In this document: positions 28,165 through 38,827 of the stretch, piece after piece | Numbering within the stretch: the stretch's first letter is position 1 | Layout of the letters: each line of letters begins with the position of its first letter | DNA from: Megaustenia siamemsis | Taxonomy: Eukaryota > Mollusca > Gastropoda > Stylommatophora > Ariophantidae | DNA length: 64,000 nt | Assembly (NCBI GenBank): GCA_032433765.1 | Contig: JAVIAB010000051.1 | Coordinates: forward strand, 49,393,986 to 49,457,985 | Direction of reading: 5' to 3' | Notes under the pieces: generated by a model | The model's database searches: none | What the model was told of the DNA's origin: nothing | Seen by the model: only the letters and a program-made list of their open reading frames with translations | Position numbers and translations under genes: made by a program

Positions 28165-28560
28165 AAAAACCTTTTTCACCCACTTCTTTTTTGGGTCGGT
28201 GGGGCACAAACTTCGTTACTCTGCTCCATGGATCTCTCTCGTTTTGGGACTCTGCAAAGTGGAATCCTATCCATACTTTGATGTCATCTTTCCATCTCTT
28301 TCGCTGGCGGTTCTCCTTCCTTTTATCAGAGTTCCTTGCAGAACTAGCTTTTCTGGGCCGGGTGATCGAGATACATAGCCAAACCTTCTCAATATAAGCT
28401 TATTCACGGTAGATCATCATGCACTCCCATACTTTACCGCATCTTTTATTAACTTGTTATTTGTGATACGATCTAAGTAAGTGGTGCCACAACTTTACGC
28501 TAACATTCAATCTCCATAGTTTGCAGCTGTATCCTGTAGCTCTGATGTAGAGGGTCAATT
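28165..28560 (-). mobile_element. LINE 3' end, another lineage
   Basis: The minus strand reads KRWKDDIKVWIGFHFAESQN and ERDPWSRVTKFVPHRPKKKW, a typical C-terminal LINE tail, preceded by a degraded RT thumb region. Confidence 0.65.
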
Positions 28561-28569
28561 TTTTGCAAG

Positions 28570-29218
28570 TGTATAGAGAAAATTACATTAAAAAGGTACG
28601 CGGCAACTTGACTTTAGGCTTGATTTTTGACAATAGAAACAAGAAAAAGAGTTCTTAAATGTTATGTAGAGCCAGTCAAAAAAAAAAACAAAAAAAAAAA
28701 CAGATCGACTTGGAAAGTGTTTGTTGAAGACTTACTTATGTTCCACTGGGAGCTAAAAAGGGAGAAGAAGAAGAAGAAGAAGATGTTGAGCCAGTCTTAA
28801 CATATAGATGTGAATCATGTACAATAGGACACCAGACAAAAAATCACTGGAGTCTGTAGAAATGTGGTTTTATAGAAGAATGATGAGATTACCATGGACA
28901 GCTAAGAAGAGTAATCAAAATGTTCTGAAAATGGTCAAAGTGAAAAGAGAGCTAATTTCTAATATTAGGAAGAAACAATCATCATTTTTTAGCCATGTAA
29001 TGAGAAGAGAACAACTGGAATATATTGGAATATATTGTAACAACTGGAAAAATTGAGGGACGACGAGATTGAGGAAAGCAAAGGGAAAATAGCAGACAGC
29101 TTAAGAGAATGGCTTGCCAGAAGGTCAACAACAGAAATGATAAATAACTGTCGAGGTCGAAAGTTGTGGAGAGACATGATCACCTACGCCAGCAGGCCCA
29201 GTACTTGATGATGATGAC
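28570..29218 (+). mobile_element. LINE 3' end (EQLEYI-TTGKIEG tail family), carrying a nested insertion
   Basis: Reads KKSLESVEMWFYRRMMRLPW (about 28838-28897), KRELISNIRKKQSSFFSHVM, an EQLEYI region, a basic tail and YASRPST-stop-GATGATGATG. A separate 110-bp LINE tail is inserted at 28678-28787. A local duplication (GGAATATATTGGAATATATTG) lies near 29017. Confidence 0.85.
28678..28787 (+). mobile_element. nested RTE-type LINE 3' tip with 9-bp TSD
   Basis: GAGCCAGTC flanks the insert at 28669-28677 and 28788-28796. The insert begins with an A-rich stretch, contains TTGGAAAGTGTTTGTTGAAG as in the 53490-53855 copy, and ends in (GAA)n then GATG. Confidence 0.75.
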
Positions 29219-29324
29219 TTTACTATAGTTATTGAATCGTGGGTACATATATGATTTAACTTCTATTGTTCTTTCCATCAGTGTTGTAATTATAAATATG
29301 GCGTTTATTGTACCTTTCCTCAAT

Positions 29325-29525
29325 CACCATCAAGGGCGTTCTTCTAGAGAATGCATAGAAAAAGACTAAGAGGAAGACCCAGAAGAAAATGGATAGATGC
29401 TGTGACAGTGACATGTAACAACAAAGGAAAATCACTAATTCAGACAGTTCGAGCAGCTCAAAAACGACAAATGATATAAACCACGACACCTATCAGGTAT
29501 CAGAGAAATGAAGAAGAAGAAGAAG
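29325..29525 (+). mobile_element. LINE 3' tip with (GAA)n tail
   Basis: Encodes a basic KRLRGRPRRKWIDAVTVTC tail followed by ATCACTAATTCAGACAGTTC and an (AGA)n end. It is a different lineage from the neighbouring copies. Confidence 0.6.
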
Positions 29526-29529
29526 AAGT

Positions 29530-29968
29530 ACCTTTCCTCTCAACAAAACCACTGTTATTCAGAAATGTAATAACTGATCTTATAGGTTGTTAGCACAATC
29601 TTTCTTTTTTAAAGGGTCAAAGTATTTTACACTACATCCGTTGTTCAAGAGAATCCAAGAAAGGTACAGAAGTTTGAAAGAAAACGTAAAGATATCCATC
29701 ACAGTTTTGAAAGTAAAATAAGAAATGTGTCAAGAAAAAGAAACAAACAGATTTGTTGAACGTCTGTGCTCCATGAAGACCCTTTCATTGGGTTTTTCCT
29801 CTACAATAAATGATGGGGGAATCCACGTGGGATTTATTCATCTTTCGAGGACAAGCCTAGAAACGGTATTGCCAACAAATGTACGTTTTTGTTTGATTCA
29901 GCTTTTGTCATGCATCTAGACCCGTTAGGATCTCGAATTGGATGGTGCATTAGAGGTCTTCTCTGGCA
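29530..29968. other. unassigned
   Basis: No gene or repeat recognised before the minisatellite begins. Confidence 0.4.
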
Positions 29969-29969
29969 C

Positions 29970-31612
29970 CACATAGTTTGTTGTGTCGGCTTACTTAGTT
30001 TGTTGTGTCAGCTTGCTTAGTTTGTTGTGTCAGCCTGCTCAGTTTGTTGTGTCAGCCTGCTTAGTTTGTTGTCTCAGCTTGCTTAGTTTGTTGTCTCAGC
30101 TTGCTTAGTTTGTTGTCTCAGCTTGCTTAGTTTGTTGTCTCAGCCTGCTTAGTTTGTTGTCTCGCTTGCTTAGTTTGTTGTGTCGGCCTGCTTAGTTTGT
30201 TGTGTCGGCTTGCTTAGTTTGTTGTCTCAGCTTGCTTAGTTTGTTGTGTCGGCTTGCTTAGTTTGTTGTGTCAGCCTGCTTAGTTTGTTGTGTCGGCTGC
30301 TTAGTTTGTTGTCTCAGCTTGCTTAGTTTGTTGTGTCGGCTTGCTTAGTTTGTTGTGTCGGCCTGCTTAGTTTGTTGTGTCGGCTGCTTAGTTTGTTGTG
30401 TCGGCCCTGCTTAGTTTGTTGTGTCGGCTTGCTTAGTTTGTTGTCTCAGCTGCTTAGTTTGTTGTCTCAGCTTGCTTAGTTTGTTGTCTCAGCTTGCTTA
30501 GTTTGTTGTCTCAGCTTGCTTAGTTTGTTGTGTCGGCCTGCTTAGTTTGTTGTGTCGGTGCTTAGTTTGTTGTGTCGGCCTGCTTAGTTTGTTGTGTCGG
30601 CTGGCTTAGTTTGTTGTTGTCTCAGCTTGCTTAGTTTGTTGTGTCGGCTTGCTTAGTTTGTTGTGTCAGCCTGCTTAGTTTGTTGTGTCAGCTTGCTTAG
30701 TTTGTTGTGTCAGCCTGCTTAGTTTGTGTGTCGGCCTGCTTAGTTTGTTGTGTCAGCTTGCTTAGTTTGTTGTCTCAGCTTGCTTAGTTTGTTGTGTCGG
30801 CTTGCTTAGTTTGTTGTCTCAGCTTGCTTAGTTTGTTGTGTCAGCTTGCTTAGTTTGTTGTCTCAGCTTGCTTAGTTTGTTGTGTCGGCTTGCTTAGTTG
30901 TTGTCTCAGTTGCTTAGTTTGTTGTGGTCAGCTTGCTTAGTTTGTTGTCTCAGCTTGCTTAGTTGTTGTGTCGGCTTGCTTAGTTGTGTCTCAGCTTGCT
31001 TAGTTTGTTGTGTCGGCTTGCTTAGTTTGTTGTGTCAGCCTGCTTAGTTTGTTGTGTCAGCCTGCTTAGTTTGTTGTGTCCGCCTGCTTAGTTTGTTGTG
31101 TCAGCCTGCTTAGTTTGTTGTGTCAGCCTGCTTAGTTTGTTGTGTCAGCTTGCTTAGTTTGTTGTGTCAGCCTGCTTAGTTTGTTGTGTCAGCTTGCTTA
31201 GTTTGTTGTGTCAGCTTGCTTAGTTTGTTGTGTCAGCCTGCTTAGTTTGTTGTGTCAGCCTGCTTAGTTTGTTGTGTCCGCCTGCTTAGTTTGTTGTGTC
31301 CGCCTGCTTAGTTTGTTGTGTCGGCTTGCTTAGTTTGTTGTATCAGCCTGCTTAGTTTGTTGTGTCAGCCTGCTTAGTTTGTTGTGTCGGCTTGCTTAGT
31401 TTGTTGTGTCAGCTTGCTTAGTTTGTTTGTGTCAGCCTGCTTAGTTTGTTGTGTCAGCATACTGAGTTTGTTTGTGTCAGCTGCTTAGTTTGTTGTGTCA
31501 GCTTGCTTAGTTTGTTGTGTCAGCTGCTTAGTTTGTTGTGTCAGCTTGCTTAGTTTGTTGTGTCAGCTTGCTTAGTTTGTTGTGTCAGCTTGCTTAGTTT
31601 GTTGTGTCAGCT
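29970..31612. repeat. 22-bp minisatellite, about 75 copies
   Basis: The unit TGCTTAGTTTGTTGTGTCAG-CT repeats over 1.64 kb. Variants differ at a few sites (GTGTC/GTCTC, CAGC/CGGC/CCGC, CTTGC/CCTGC), and single-base indels (CAGCTGC, CGGTGC) are scattered through the middle. The left and centre mix GTCTCAG and GTGTCGG types; the right third is mostly GTGTCAG. Confidence 0.97.
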
Positions 31613-31756
31613 TACTTCTGTAGTCTAAATCTAGTTGTTGAGGCGATGCAATCTTCTATTATTATATTATATGTATGGCGCTATCTTTCAAGAAAAATAA
31701 TAATGATAAACTTATTTATAAAATAAGATATTCCCATACTTTATTATTAATTTCAC

Positions 31757-31835
31757 ATATGCATTGTGTGTGTGCGTGCGTGTGTGTGTGTGTGCGTGCG
31801 CGTGTGCGTGCGTGCGCGTGTGCGTGCGAGCGTGT
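31757..31835. repeat. GT/GCGT microsatellite
   Basis: Alternating purine-pyrimidine (TGTG, TGCG, CGCG) over about 75 bp, potentially Z-DNA forming. Confidence 0.9.
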
Positions 31836-31904
31836 TTTCTGGGCAACGCCTAAAAAAAGCTTGACAATCACAGTCATGTGGTTTAAAAAAAAAAAAATAA
31901 AAAA

Positions 31905-31944
31905 AGTAAAGAGCCCGTCACGCCAAGCGACGTATAGGAAATAT
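31905..31944 (-). mobile_element. SINE family 1, truncated by assembly gap
   Basis: GTAAAGAGCCCGTCACGCCA and the following GCGACGTATAGG match the 3' end of the family before the run of Ns. Confidence 0.8.
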
Positions 31945-32044
31945 NNNNNNNNNNNNNNNNNNNNNNNNNNNNNNNNNNNNNNNNNNNNNNNNNNNNNNNN
32001 NNNNNNNNNNNNNNNNNNNNNNNNNNNNNNNNNNNNNNNNNNNN
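31945..32044. other. assembly gap of exactly 100 N
   Basis: A fixed-length gap, so its real size is unknown. It separates a SINE end from a TATAG repeat. Confidence 0.99.
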
Positions 32045-32340
32045 AGTATAGTATAGTATATAGTATAGTATAGTATAGTATAGTATAGTATAGTATAGTA
32101 TAGTATAGTATATAGTATAGTATAGTATAGTATATATAGTATAGTATAGTATATAGTATAATATAATATATTATCATATAATATCATATAATATCATATC
32201 ATATAATATCATATCTTATAATATTATATCATATAATATCATATAATATCTTATAATATCATATAATATCATAAAATATCATATAATATCATATAATGTC
32301 ATATATGTAATGTAATGTAATGTAATTTAATATAATTTCA
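32045..32340. repeat. TATAG pentamer array grading into ATATCATATA and TAATG repeats
   Basis: About 110 bp of (AGTAT)n are followed by about 150 bp of ATATCATATA-type units and a short (TGTAA)n. Confidence 0.95.
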
Positions 32341-32344
32341 TATT

Positions 32345-33295
32345 ACATTATATTATATTCTAGATAATGGTCGCTAGTCTAGAGGTTCCTCTGCAATCTT
32401 GAGCAACGTTTTATTTCCTCAGTTAAGGTGCCTTGAAGCTATTTTCTCCTACAGTGACTTTAAGCAACTACTGAATCAATCATCTTATGATTCGGGTATT
32501 AGGTTCTCCAGCTAGGTGGTATCATTTGTGATAGATTCCTGAGAGAATATTCTGTCAGTGAAACCTTTGGAAGATCTGTTGTTAATCGTAGCACATAGAG
32601 AATAATAATTAAATAAACGGCACAGAAATATTCGAGGAGTTGATGATGTGAAAATAAGAGGCCTGGAGAAAGGAGATGAGGCCAAGCACAATAAACGTCT
32701 CTTGTTCATTCTGTAGTCGAATCTGTATATTCAAAATTGACATATTTAGTCACGAAAGAAGCTGTTCCGTAAAACAGCGTCCAACATATACTACTAATGT
32801 GCTTCCAAAGTACTGACAATTTATGATTGCTTGATATCAACCGTCTGCCTAGAAGCTAAATGCCGTATATAAATTGATGCTGTAATCGTGTAGACAACTT
32901 CCCCTTGAGCGATTATTAGGACACTCAGAGGTAATAAAGAGCAATGGAGTTCAGATATCCGTTGTAGAGTATTATCGCAGAAATAATGAAAACGGGCAGA
33001 TGGTGCTGGTAAACCTGGGAGGGCAGACCATCTAAGGGCAGAATCCACCTACAGAAAAGACAATCTGCTGTTTTGCAGGAAGATTGGGGACAATCGAAGG
33101 CTAAGGAATGCAAACCTGAACAAAATGCTGGCTGAAATCGGATCTACTGGGCCACGGACGCAGAACACAGTGCAACGTTTTAACAGGTATTCAGGCAGAG
33201 TGGATCTAACAGACTCTAATTATGATGTCAATTCACTTAAACAGACAGCTATCTTCAAGTGAGAGTCTGGAATCCTACTCTGATTGAGTCCTGAT
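32345..33295. other. unassigned
   Basis: No ORF with a recognised domain and no known repeat. Confidence 0.4.
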
Positions 33296-33296
33296 C

Positions 33297-33298
<2 letters not shown>

Positions 33299-33360
<62 letters not shown>
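33299..33360. repeat. AG microsatellite
   Basis: About 60 bp of (AG)n directly abutting the truncated 5' end of a LINE copy. Confidence 0.97.
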
Positions 33361-33364
<4 letters not shown>

Positions 33365-33642
33365 CCAAAGAAAAAGAGAGCTAATTTCTAATATTAGGTA
33401 GAAACAATCATAATGTTTTGGCCATGTAATGAGAGGAGAACAGCTGGAATATATTGTAACAACTGGAAAAATTGAGGGACGAAGAGATAGAGGGAAGCAA
33501 AGAGAAAAGATACCAGACAGCTTAAGAGAATGGCTTGGCAGAAGGTCAACAACAGAAATGATAAATAACTGTCGGGATCGTAAGTTGTGGAGAGACATGA
33601 TCACTTATGCCAGCAGGCCCGGTACTTGATGAAGATGATGGT
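33361..33642 (+). mobile_element. LINE 3' end (EQLEYIVTTGKIEG tail family), best-preserved copy
   Basis: Translates without a stop from MRGEQLEYIVTTGKIEGRRD through REKIPDSLREWLGRRSTTEM to LWRDMITYASRPGT-stop, then TGATGAAGATGATG. This is the cleanest copy of the family in the window, 5'-truncated. Confidence 0.88.
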
Positions 33643-34155
33643 TTTCGTATAATAGCAGCACATTATTCTAATGATTGAAATCTTCATAAAAAATCAACGC
33701 AGCGATTCACAGAATGTTGAATCTATACGGCTACCACTAATCTAGAACTAACTGACAATTGTACTTGACCTTTGTAATAAAATGACAGATTGCTATTTTT
33801 ATCACAGTTCTAAATTATGTAATCAACTCTAGCTTGTTAGGCTTCAACTTTGTCGCTATTTGATAAGTACACGTCACTATACAATATATCATAAATCAGT
33901 GGCCCACCTTCATACTTTTTCAACAGGTTACTTCAAGCCCCAAAAAGATAGCACTTTATTTTTCTGCTGATCAGACACAATAATATGTTAATTATTAAAA
34001 ATTTTCTAAAATTATGTTTTGTATTTGTCTTGTATATGTAACAATATAGCTACTTTGAAACTGCAGGTATTTCATACGCGAAGCATAAAGCAGATAAATG
34101 TTTATATTCTTGTCATTACTGATACGATTATCAGTTATTATTCAATGATTGATTA
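33643..34155. other. unassigned
   Basis: AT-rich, nothing recognised. Confidence 0.4.
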
Positions 34156-34214
34156 CAATCGGTATTTAGACTTGCAACCACGTTCTTCGAACGGAAACGG
34201 TTCTCTTTTCCCAA

Positions 34215-34545
34215 AATGACCTTTCGAGATCAAAGAAGGATTCACGTGCATTTCGCGGAACTTGATCTATACCATCATATGTAAGCGACATAAAATCACT
34301 AACATTGGTCAATCAGGTCACCGTTTTGAGGGCTTATGCCGTGAACATCGTTACGACATCACACGAATTGTAGGTACCCCTGTAGCATCCCATTTCAATT
34401 CTCAGGGCATATTGTAAGGATACCAAATTACTGGCTTGGTATCCTGTTCTTCTGACGGTCATAGCCGATTCAATAAACATCTGATTGCCCGTATGGGTTG
34501 TCTCACCCCACGGAGGATCAATATATCCCTTTCTCACATTTAAAT
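34215..34545 (+). pseudogene. Penelope-like element remnant, GIY-YIG endonuclease domain
   Basis: Starting near 34240 the plus strand reads FTCISRNLIYTIICKRHK, then NIGQSGHRFEGLCREHRYDI and TPVASHFNSQG. The LIYTIIC and NIGQSG strands match the GIY and YIG positions, with the conserved R, EH and PVA-HFNS features of the C-terminal endonuclease of Penelope-like retroelements. In another frame FNKHLIARMGCLTPRRIN fits the usual domain end. No RT is visible upstream, so the copy is truncated and frameshifted. Confidence 0.7.
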
Positions 34546-34900
34546 AGTAACATTTCTCCCTCCCTCTCCTTTTCTCCTTTCGAGCTTTTCCAACTCCATT
34601 CCTCTCTACCCTTTCTTTCCCCACCTTCCTCTCCCCCTTTTCCCATTTGGCCTCTTCAGCTCTCTGACGTGTTTGTCGCAGGCACGTCACTAACGGATCG
34701 TACTACTTTAGGTTTACGCCCCTCCATAAATTTGTCTTACTCCCACCCGTACATATAAATGTGTTATATATATAGCTATATATGATGCATGTGCACAACC
34801 TATACATGTAAGATATGCAGTAGATGTATATGTATGTGTGTATATGTAGGTGTGTATTTCTATGCATGTGCACAGGTATATGTGGGTACATAGGTATGTA
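34546..34900. other. pyrimidine-rich then ATGT-rich sequence
   Basis: At 34555-34660 CCCTCCCTCTCC-type polypyrimidine dominates; at 34750-34895 (TATA/TATG)n-like simple sequence follows. It may be 3' sequence of the Penelope remnant. Confidence 0.5.
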
Positions 34901-34902
34901 AG

Positions 34903-35154
34903 GAGCCGCGATAGCTCAGTGGTTAATGAACTGGACTACAAAGAACAATAGGTAGGATTCGATCCTGATCGACGGCTTCCAGGTTCACACAGCCTTCAAA
35001 AATGGGTACAGAATTTGTTTCTGGGAAAGTAAAGCGGCACGGGCGTAATACCGACCACATTACTCCAAAATCATGTGCCGAAGGTCTTTAAAATATTATG
35101 GTCACTAACATCATATTCCCTATGCACCACTAGGCGTGACGGGGCACTTTATTT

Positions 35155-35157
<3 letters not shown>
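34903..35157 (+). mobile_element. SINE family 1, near full length
   Basis: Head GAGCCGCGATAGCTCAGTGG with B box GGATTCGATCC, complete body and end GGCGTGACGGGGCACTTTAT. An (AT)n tract follows, which hides any target duplication. Confidence 0.93.

Positions 35158-35193
<36 letters not shown>
35158..35193. repeat. AT microsatellite
   Basis: About 34 bp of (AT)n at the SINE 3' end. Confidence 0.95.
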
Positions 35194-35194
<1 letters not shown>

Positions 35195-36417
35195 TACATA
35201 CATGCATCGTATTTTTGTATTGTCTTCACTCATAGAGATAGTGCGTACGTGTTTGTATTCTTGCCTGTGTATTTATATTTCCTTTACATGGCATGATCTC
35301 TCTATATCGACAAATATATATGTATTTGTTAACACTATTTTGTGTCATATTCTTCTCTTTCGTCGTGGGCATTTTAGATTATTTATCTTGCTTACTTTAC
35401 TAATCGTCACTATCTTATAAATGACTATTTCTTTCGTGCTACTACCATCCCATCCCTCCTCTTAGATTGTACCTCGTGGTTACATTCAGTCTCCTATGAT
35501 CCCCTATTATATATGATGTAGCTTAATGCACGTCTCCCTATGTTTGCTTTTGTATTCACACCCCAGTATACATTTCCCTATCTAGCTGTTATATGTCTAT
35601 TTCTGGATTGTCATGCACACGCTCAATCATCACCTTCCTCCTTCTCCCGCCAACTGCTATTAGACTTTTCGTCCAACCACGTGGCTTGGTTTATACCCTC
35701 CCCCGCCTTTTCACTTCCCATCTCATTCGCATTAGTACGCCAATTCTGCGTTCCTGTGTAGATTTTCTGAATAGTTCAAGTTATTAATTTTTTTGTATTG
35801 TATTGTAATGTAATACATTTCCGTTTCGTATTGTCATCATTTATTTTCATTTCACTTTTAATCCCATTCTTATTTCTCATTAATCTGCTAGTTCTGCTCA
35901 TTCCAGAACACGTGGTAGAGTTTATCTTCATTCCGATGTCCGTTTGTGTTGTTCTCGTTTTCTTAAAAAGGCCTCATGTTAGTTGAAATGTCATGGTTGC
36001 CTTTTGTTCCTTTCTTATAAAGCTGTCATCATACTTTATAAGTCTGTATGTTACACCCCTACCACTTGCTCCTCAATTGATATACTTATTTTCACAGTTA
36101 ACGTGTTTGCCAAGGTGTAACATAAACAGCAATATGTAACACCTTATTTTCTCATCTGTTTTCTGTTCCATTATTGTTGTCCAATATCAGAGCATTTGTT
36201 TCCTTCTGTTTTCTTTCCCCAAGGGCCACATTTGTAATCGAAAACGGACTTTCTGTTTACAGCCAGGAAACGTTTCTCTAGCGAGGTATTCACCAATATA
36301 TTTGTATGATAGGACTGAACATAGTGTTTTGTTTAAAAAGAGAAGAAAAGTCAGGTCATGTCCAGATGAAAAGACGGGCTTATTTTCTATAATGGAGCAG
36401 AGACAAATGAGCATGTT
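35194..36417. other. T/C-rich sequence without gene, possibly Penelope 3' region
   Basis: Several 60-70 codon ORFs are composition artefacts. Near 35970-35985 CCTCATGTTAGTTGAAATGTC faintly resembles the hammerhead-like motif at 61308. Confidence 0.35.
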
Positions 36418-36751
36418 AAGACCAGACGTTGGAGGATTGGTTGGTCTCGAGACAGAGAGGTTGTGGTTCAAATCCTGGCTGCATCAGTTGGGATTTTTAT
36501 CTATGATCTCTCTCTGCTGCAACCACCCCTAGTCTCAGCAGCGAGGTCCGGTTTCCAACGTCAATTACTCATCGACGGAAAGAATATGAGTACCTCCGAA
36601 GACGGAGCTATCTGCCTGTGGGGCGATGGACCCCTGTGCACACGGCTGCCAGGGAAAAACGGATTAACACACACAATTCAGTTCCTAGTCTCTAGGGACT
36701 TCGTCAGAGGTCAAACCTGGTGAACGAAAAAAAAAAAAAGACCAGACGTTG
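36418..36751 (+). mobile_element. SINE family 2, complete, with 14-bp target-site duplication
   Basis: AAGACCAGACGTTG occurs at 36418-36431 and 36738-36751. Inside lie a tRNA-like head with B box GGTTCAAATCC, a body with TCTCAGCAGCG, CCTCCGAAGACGGAG and CAGTTCCTAGTCTCTAGGG, and a poly(A) tail. The perfect duplication marks a recent insertion. Confidence 0.93.
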
Positions 36752-38176
36752 TGTGAGGAAGGTTGATAGAAATAGAATCAAAAGTTGTAAAGAAATTCAT
36801 GGATGTACGAGCATTTTATTAGGCTAGTATTAGGCATGAACGAAACTGAACATGATTATTAAAATAAACAATCTCCGCATGAATCTAAGAGACTGATGGT
36901 TGTAGCCATGACATATACCTGTTTCTAAACGTGTGTGCTTTGTACTTAGTGTACCAATTAGTTTTTTAAACTGCAGGTTGGTCAATAATCATAAAACAAA
37001 ATTGGACATATAAAAAGATTGTGCAAATCTCACAGCAATTATTATATGTTTGTTTTAAAATATAGGTTGCTAAATCCGTAGGAAAATCAAGCAATAGTAA
37101 TAAAGAAAATAACAATACTAACTAATAATGCAATAAACACAAACAACAATAATCATCATGTCAAGATCATCGTCACTCATATATCATTTCATCAAGATGT
37201 AATTTGTTGTCTAGAAATCAAAAATTGTAGAAGCGCACAGAACTCAATATGTTAACTCCAGGCACATGCTGTTTAACCCGCCTATCCTAAACAATCATAC
37301 CCTCCCTAAATATTGACAAGACGTAGGTTACTTGCTGTATTACGTTTCTACAGTAGCGGTCGATGTCACCTTCTGAAATGCTTTTTGTCTTGTTCGTTCA
37401 TGAATCGAAGTTTAGTGTAATGAACTATTTCTTCAGTCAATTTCTGGTCAAGCATTTCAAGTATATGTAAACTTTCATTCAGTTGGAAAAAGTAATTATT
37501 TGATTGTAAAATTTGATCTTTATTGAATTTAGTTGTATGAAACTGCACACAATTCACTGCAACCAGGGGCAGTCAGTCTGATCACATTTTATGTTGTTTT
37601 TTTTCAGTAAGAGTATATGTCCCCTTTATGTATTGACCAAGTCACACAACATATACAATTGTATGTACCGTTTGGTATCAGACATTGAGCGCAAATATTT
37701 TAATGACATCATTCGAGAATTGTTCACTTTTGTCATGTTTGTTTCTAACTCCTTGCACCTAGTAAGGTTTTAATTATTTCGTTTCTATTTATTAGAAATA
37801 TAAAGTTAGATTATTTGGAGGTATGTTAACGAGTGTAAACAGTGGTTGCAGAGGGACATTGTCTGAAAGGTGGTTACATACATATAAATTTGATGACATT
37901 ATTATGGCTTTTCAATGCCAATTTACTATTATATTTGTAGTATAATGCCTACAGCTTCAATTAACGCAGTTCACCCAAATAATTTATCGTTTTTTTTTCC
38001 TACGTTAAGAAGGGCACGCTGTTTTCAGTCTTCATTTTCTACGTTAAGAAGGGCACGTTGTTTTCAGTCTTCATTTTCTACGTTGGTCCTTGAGCATTTC
38101 TGGAGCTCACTGAGAGCGGCGTTAGTAACACTCTAAACTTTTGCTCCAGCAGACAGTCATGTGTGTATATGTGATG
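36752..38176. other. no gene; one 39-bp duplication
   Basis: At 38001-38078 TACGTTAAGAAGGGCACG plus a TGTTTTCAGTCTTCATTTTC end is tandemly duplicated (39 bp x 2). Otherwise nothing recognised. Confidence 0.5.
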
Positions 38177-38189
38177 GTGTGACTGTAGT

Positions 38190-38443
38190 AAGTAAAGTAA
38201 AGAGCCCCGTCACGCCAAGTGGCGTATAGGGAATATGGTGTTAGTGACCTTAATTTTACAGACCTTCAGCACATGATTTTTGGGGTAATGTGGTCGGTAT
38301 TACGGCCGCGCCGCTTTACTTTCCCAGAAAAAATCCGGTACCCATTTAAGGCTGGGTGAACCGGAAGTCGTCGGCTGGGATCGAACCCTACCCCTCGTCC
38401 TTTGTAGTCCAGTTCACTAACCACTGAGCTATCGCGACTCACA
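38190..38443 (-). mobile_element. SINE family 1 with 13-bp target-site duplication
   Basis: GTGTGACTGTAGT (38177-38189) and GTGTGACTGCAGT (38444-38456) flank the copy, with one mismatch. The head, body and (AAGTA)n tail are well preserved. Confidence 0.93.
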
Positions 38444-38456
38444 GTGTGACTGCAGT

Positions 38457-38824
38457 GCTAAGGGAAAATTACAGCAAATATATCATAATATTGCTATATA
38501 GCTTCTTTAACTATAGTATTATATAATTCGGTATCTTTATGGTTGATATTGACAGAGTCGCGCAAGACCGGCATATATTTTTGTTATCCATGAACTGTCC
38601 CTGTTAAAGAGGCTTGATAAACATCTGCCGTTGTGCTGAAATGCTGGACCAAGATTGATTCCTGTTATGGACATAAGCGTATTATTTAACTAGGAGGTTA
38701 GATGTAAATATTCGTACCTGAACACCACGTGATAACTGCCCTGGGCATACTGTGCACGGTGGATAGAAGATTGTGGAAGGACATGATCGCTTACATCAAC
38801 CGGAATGGCGCATGCTGATGATTC
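38457..38824. other. mostly unassigned, with a LINE tip
   Basis: At 38760-38822 GATAGAAGATTGTGGAAGGA and CATGATCGCTTACATCAACC match the 3' tip of the 10940-11172 LINE type. Confidence 0.6.
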
Positions 38825-38827
38825 CTG

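Noticed and set aside
29970..31612. CRISPR-like array
   Set aside because: Contiguous 22-bp tandem units without unique spacers in eukaryotic DNA; the same holds for the other arrays.
31675..32187. ORFs spanning the N run
   Set aside because: They read through the assembly gap and simple repeats.
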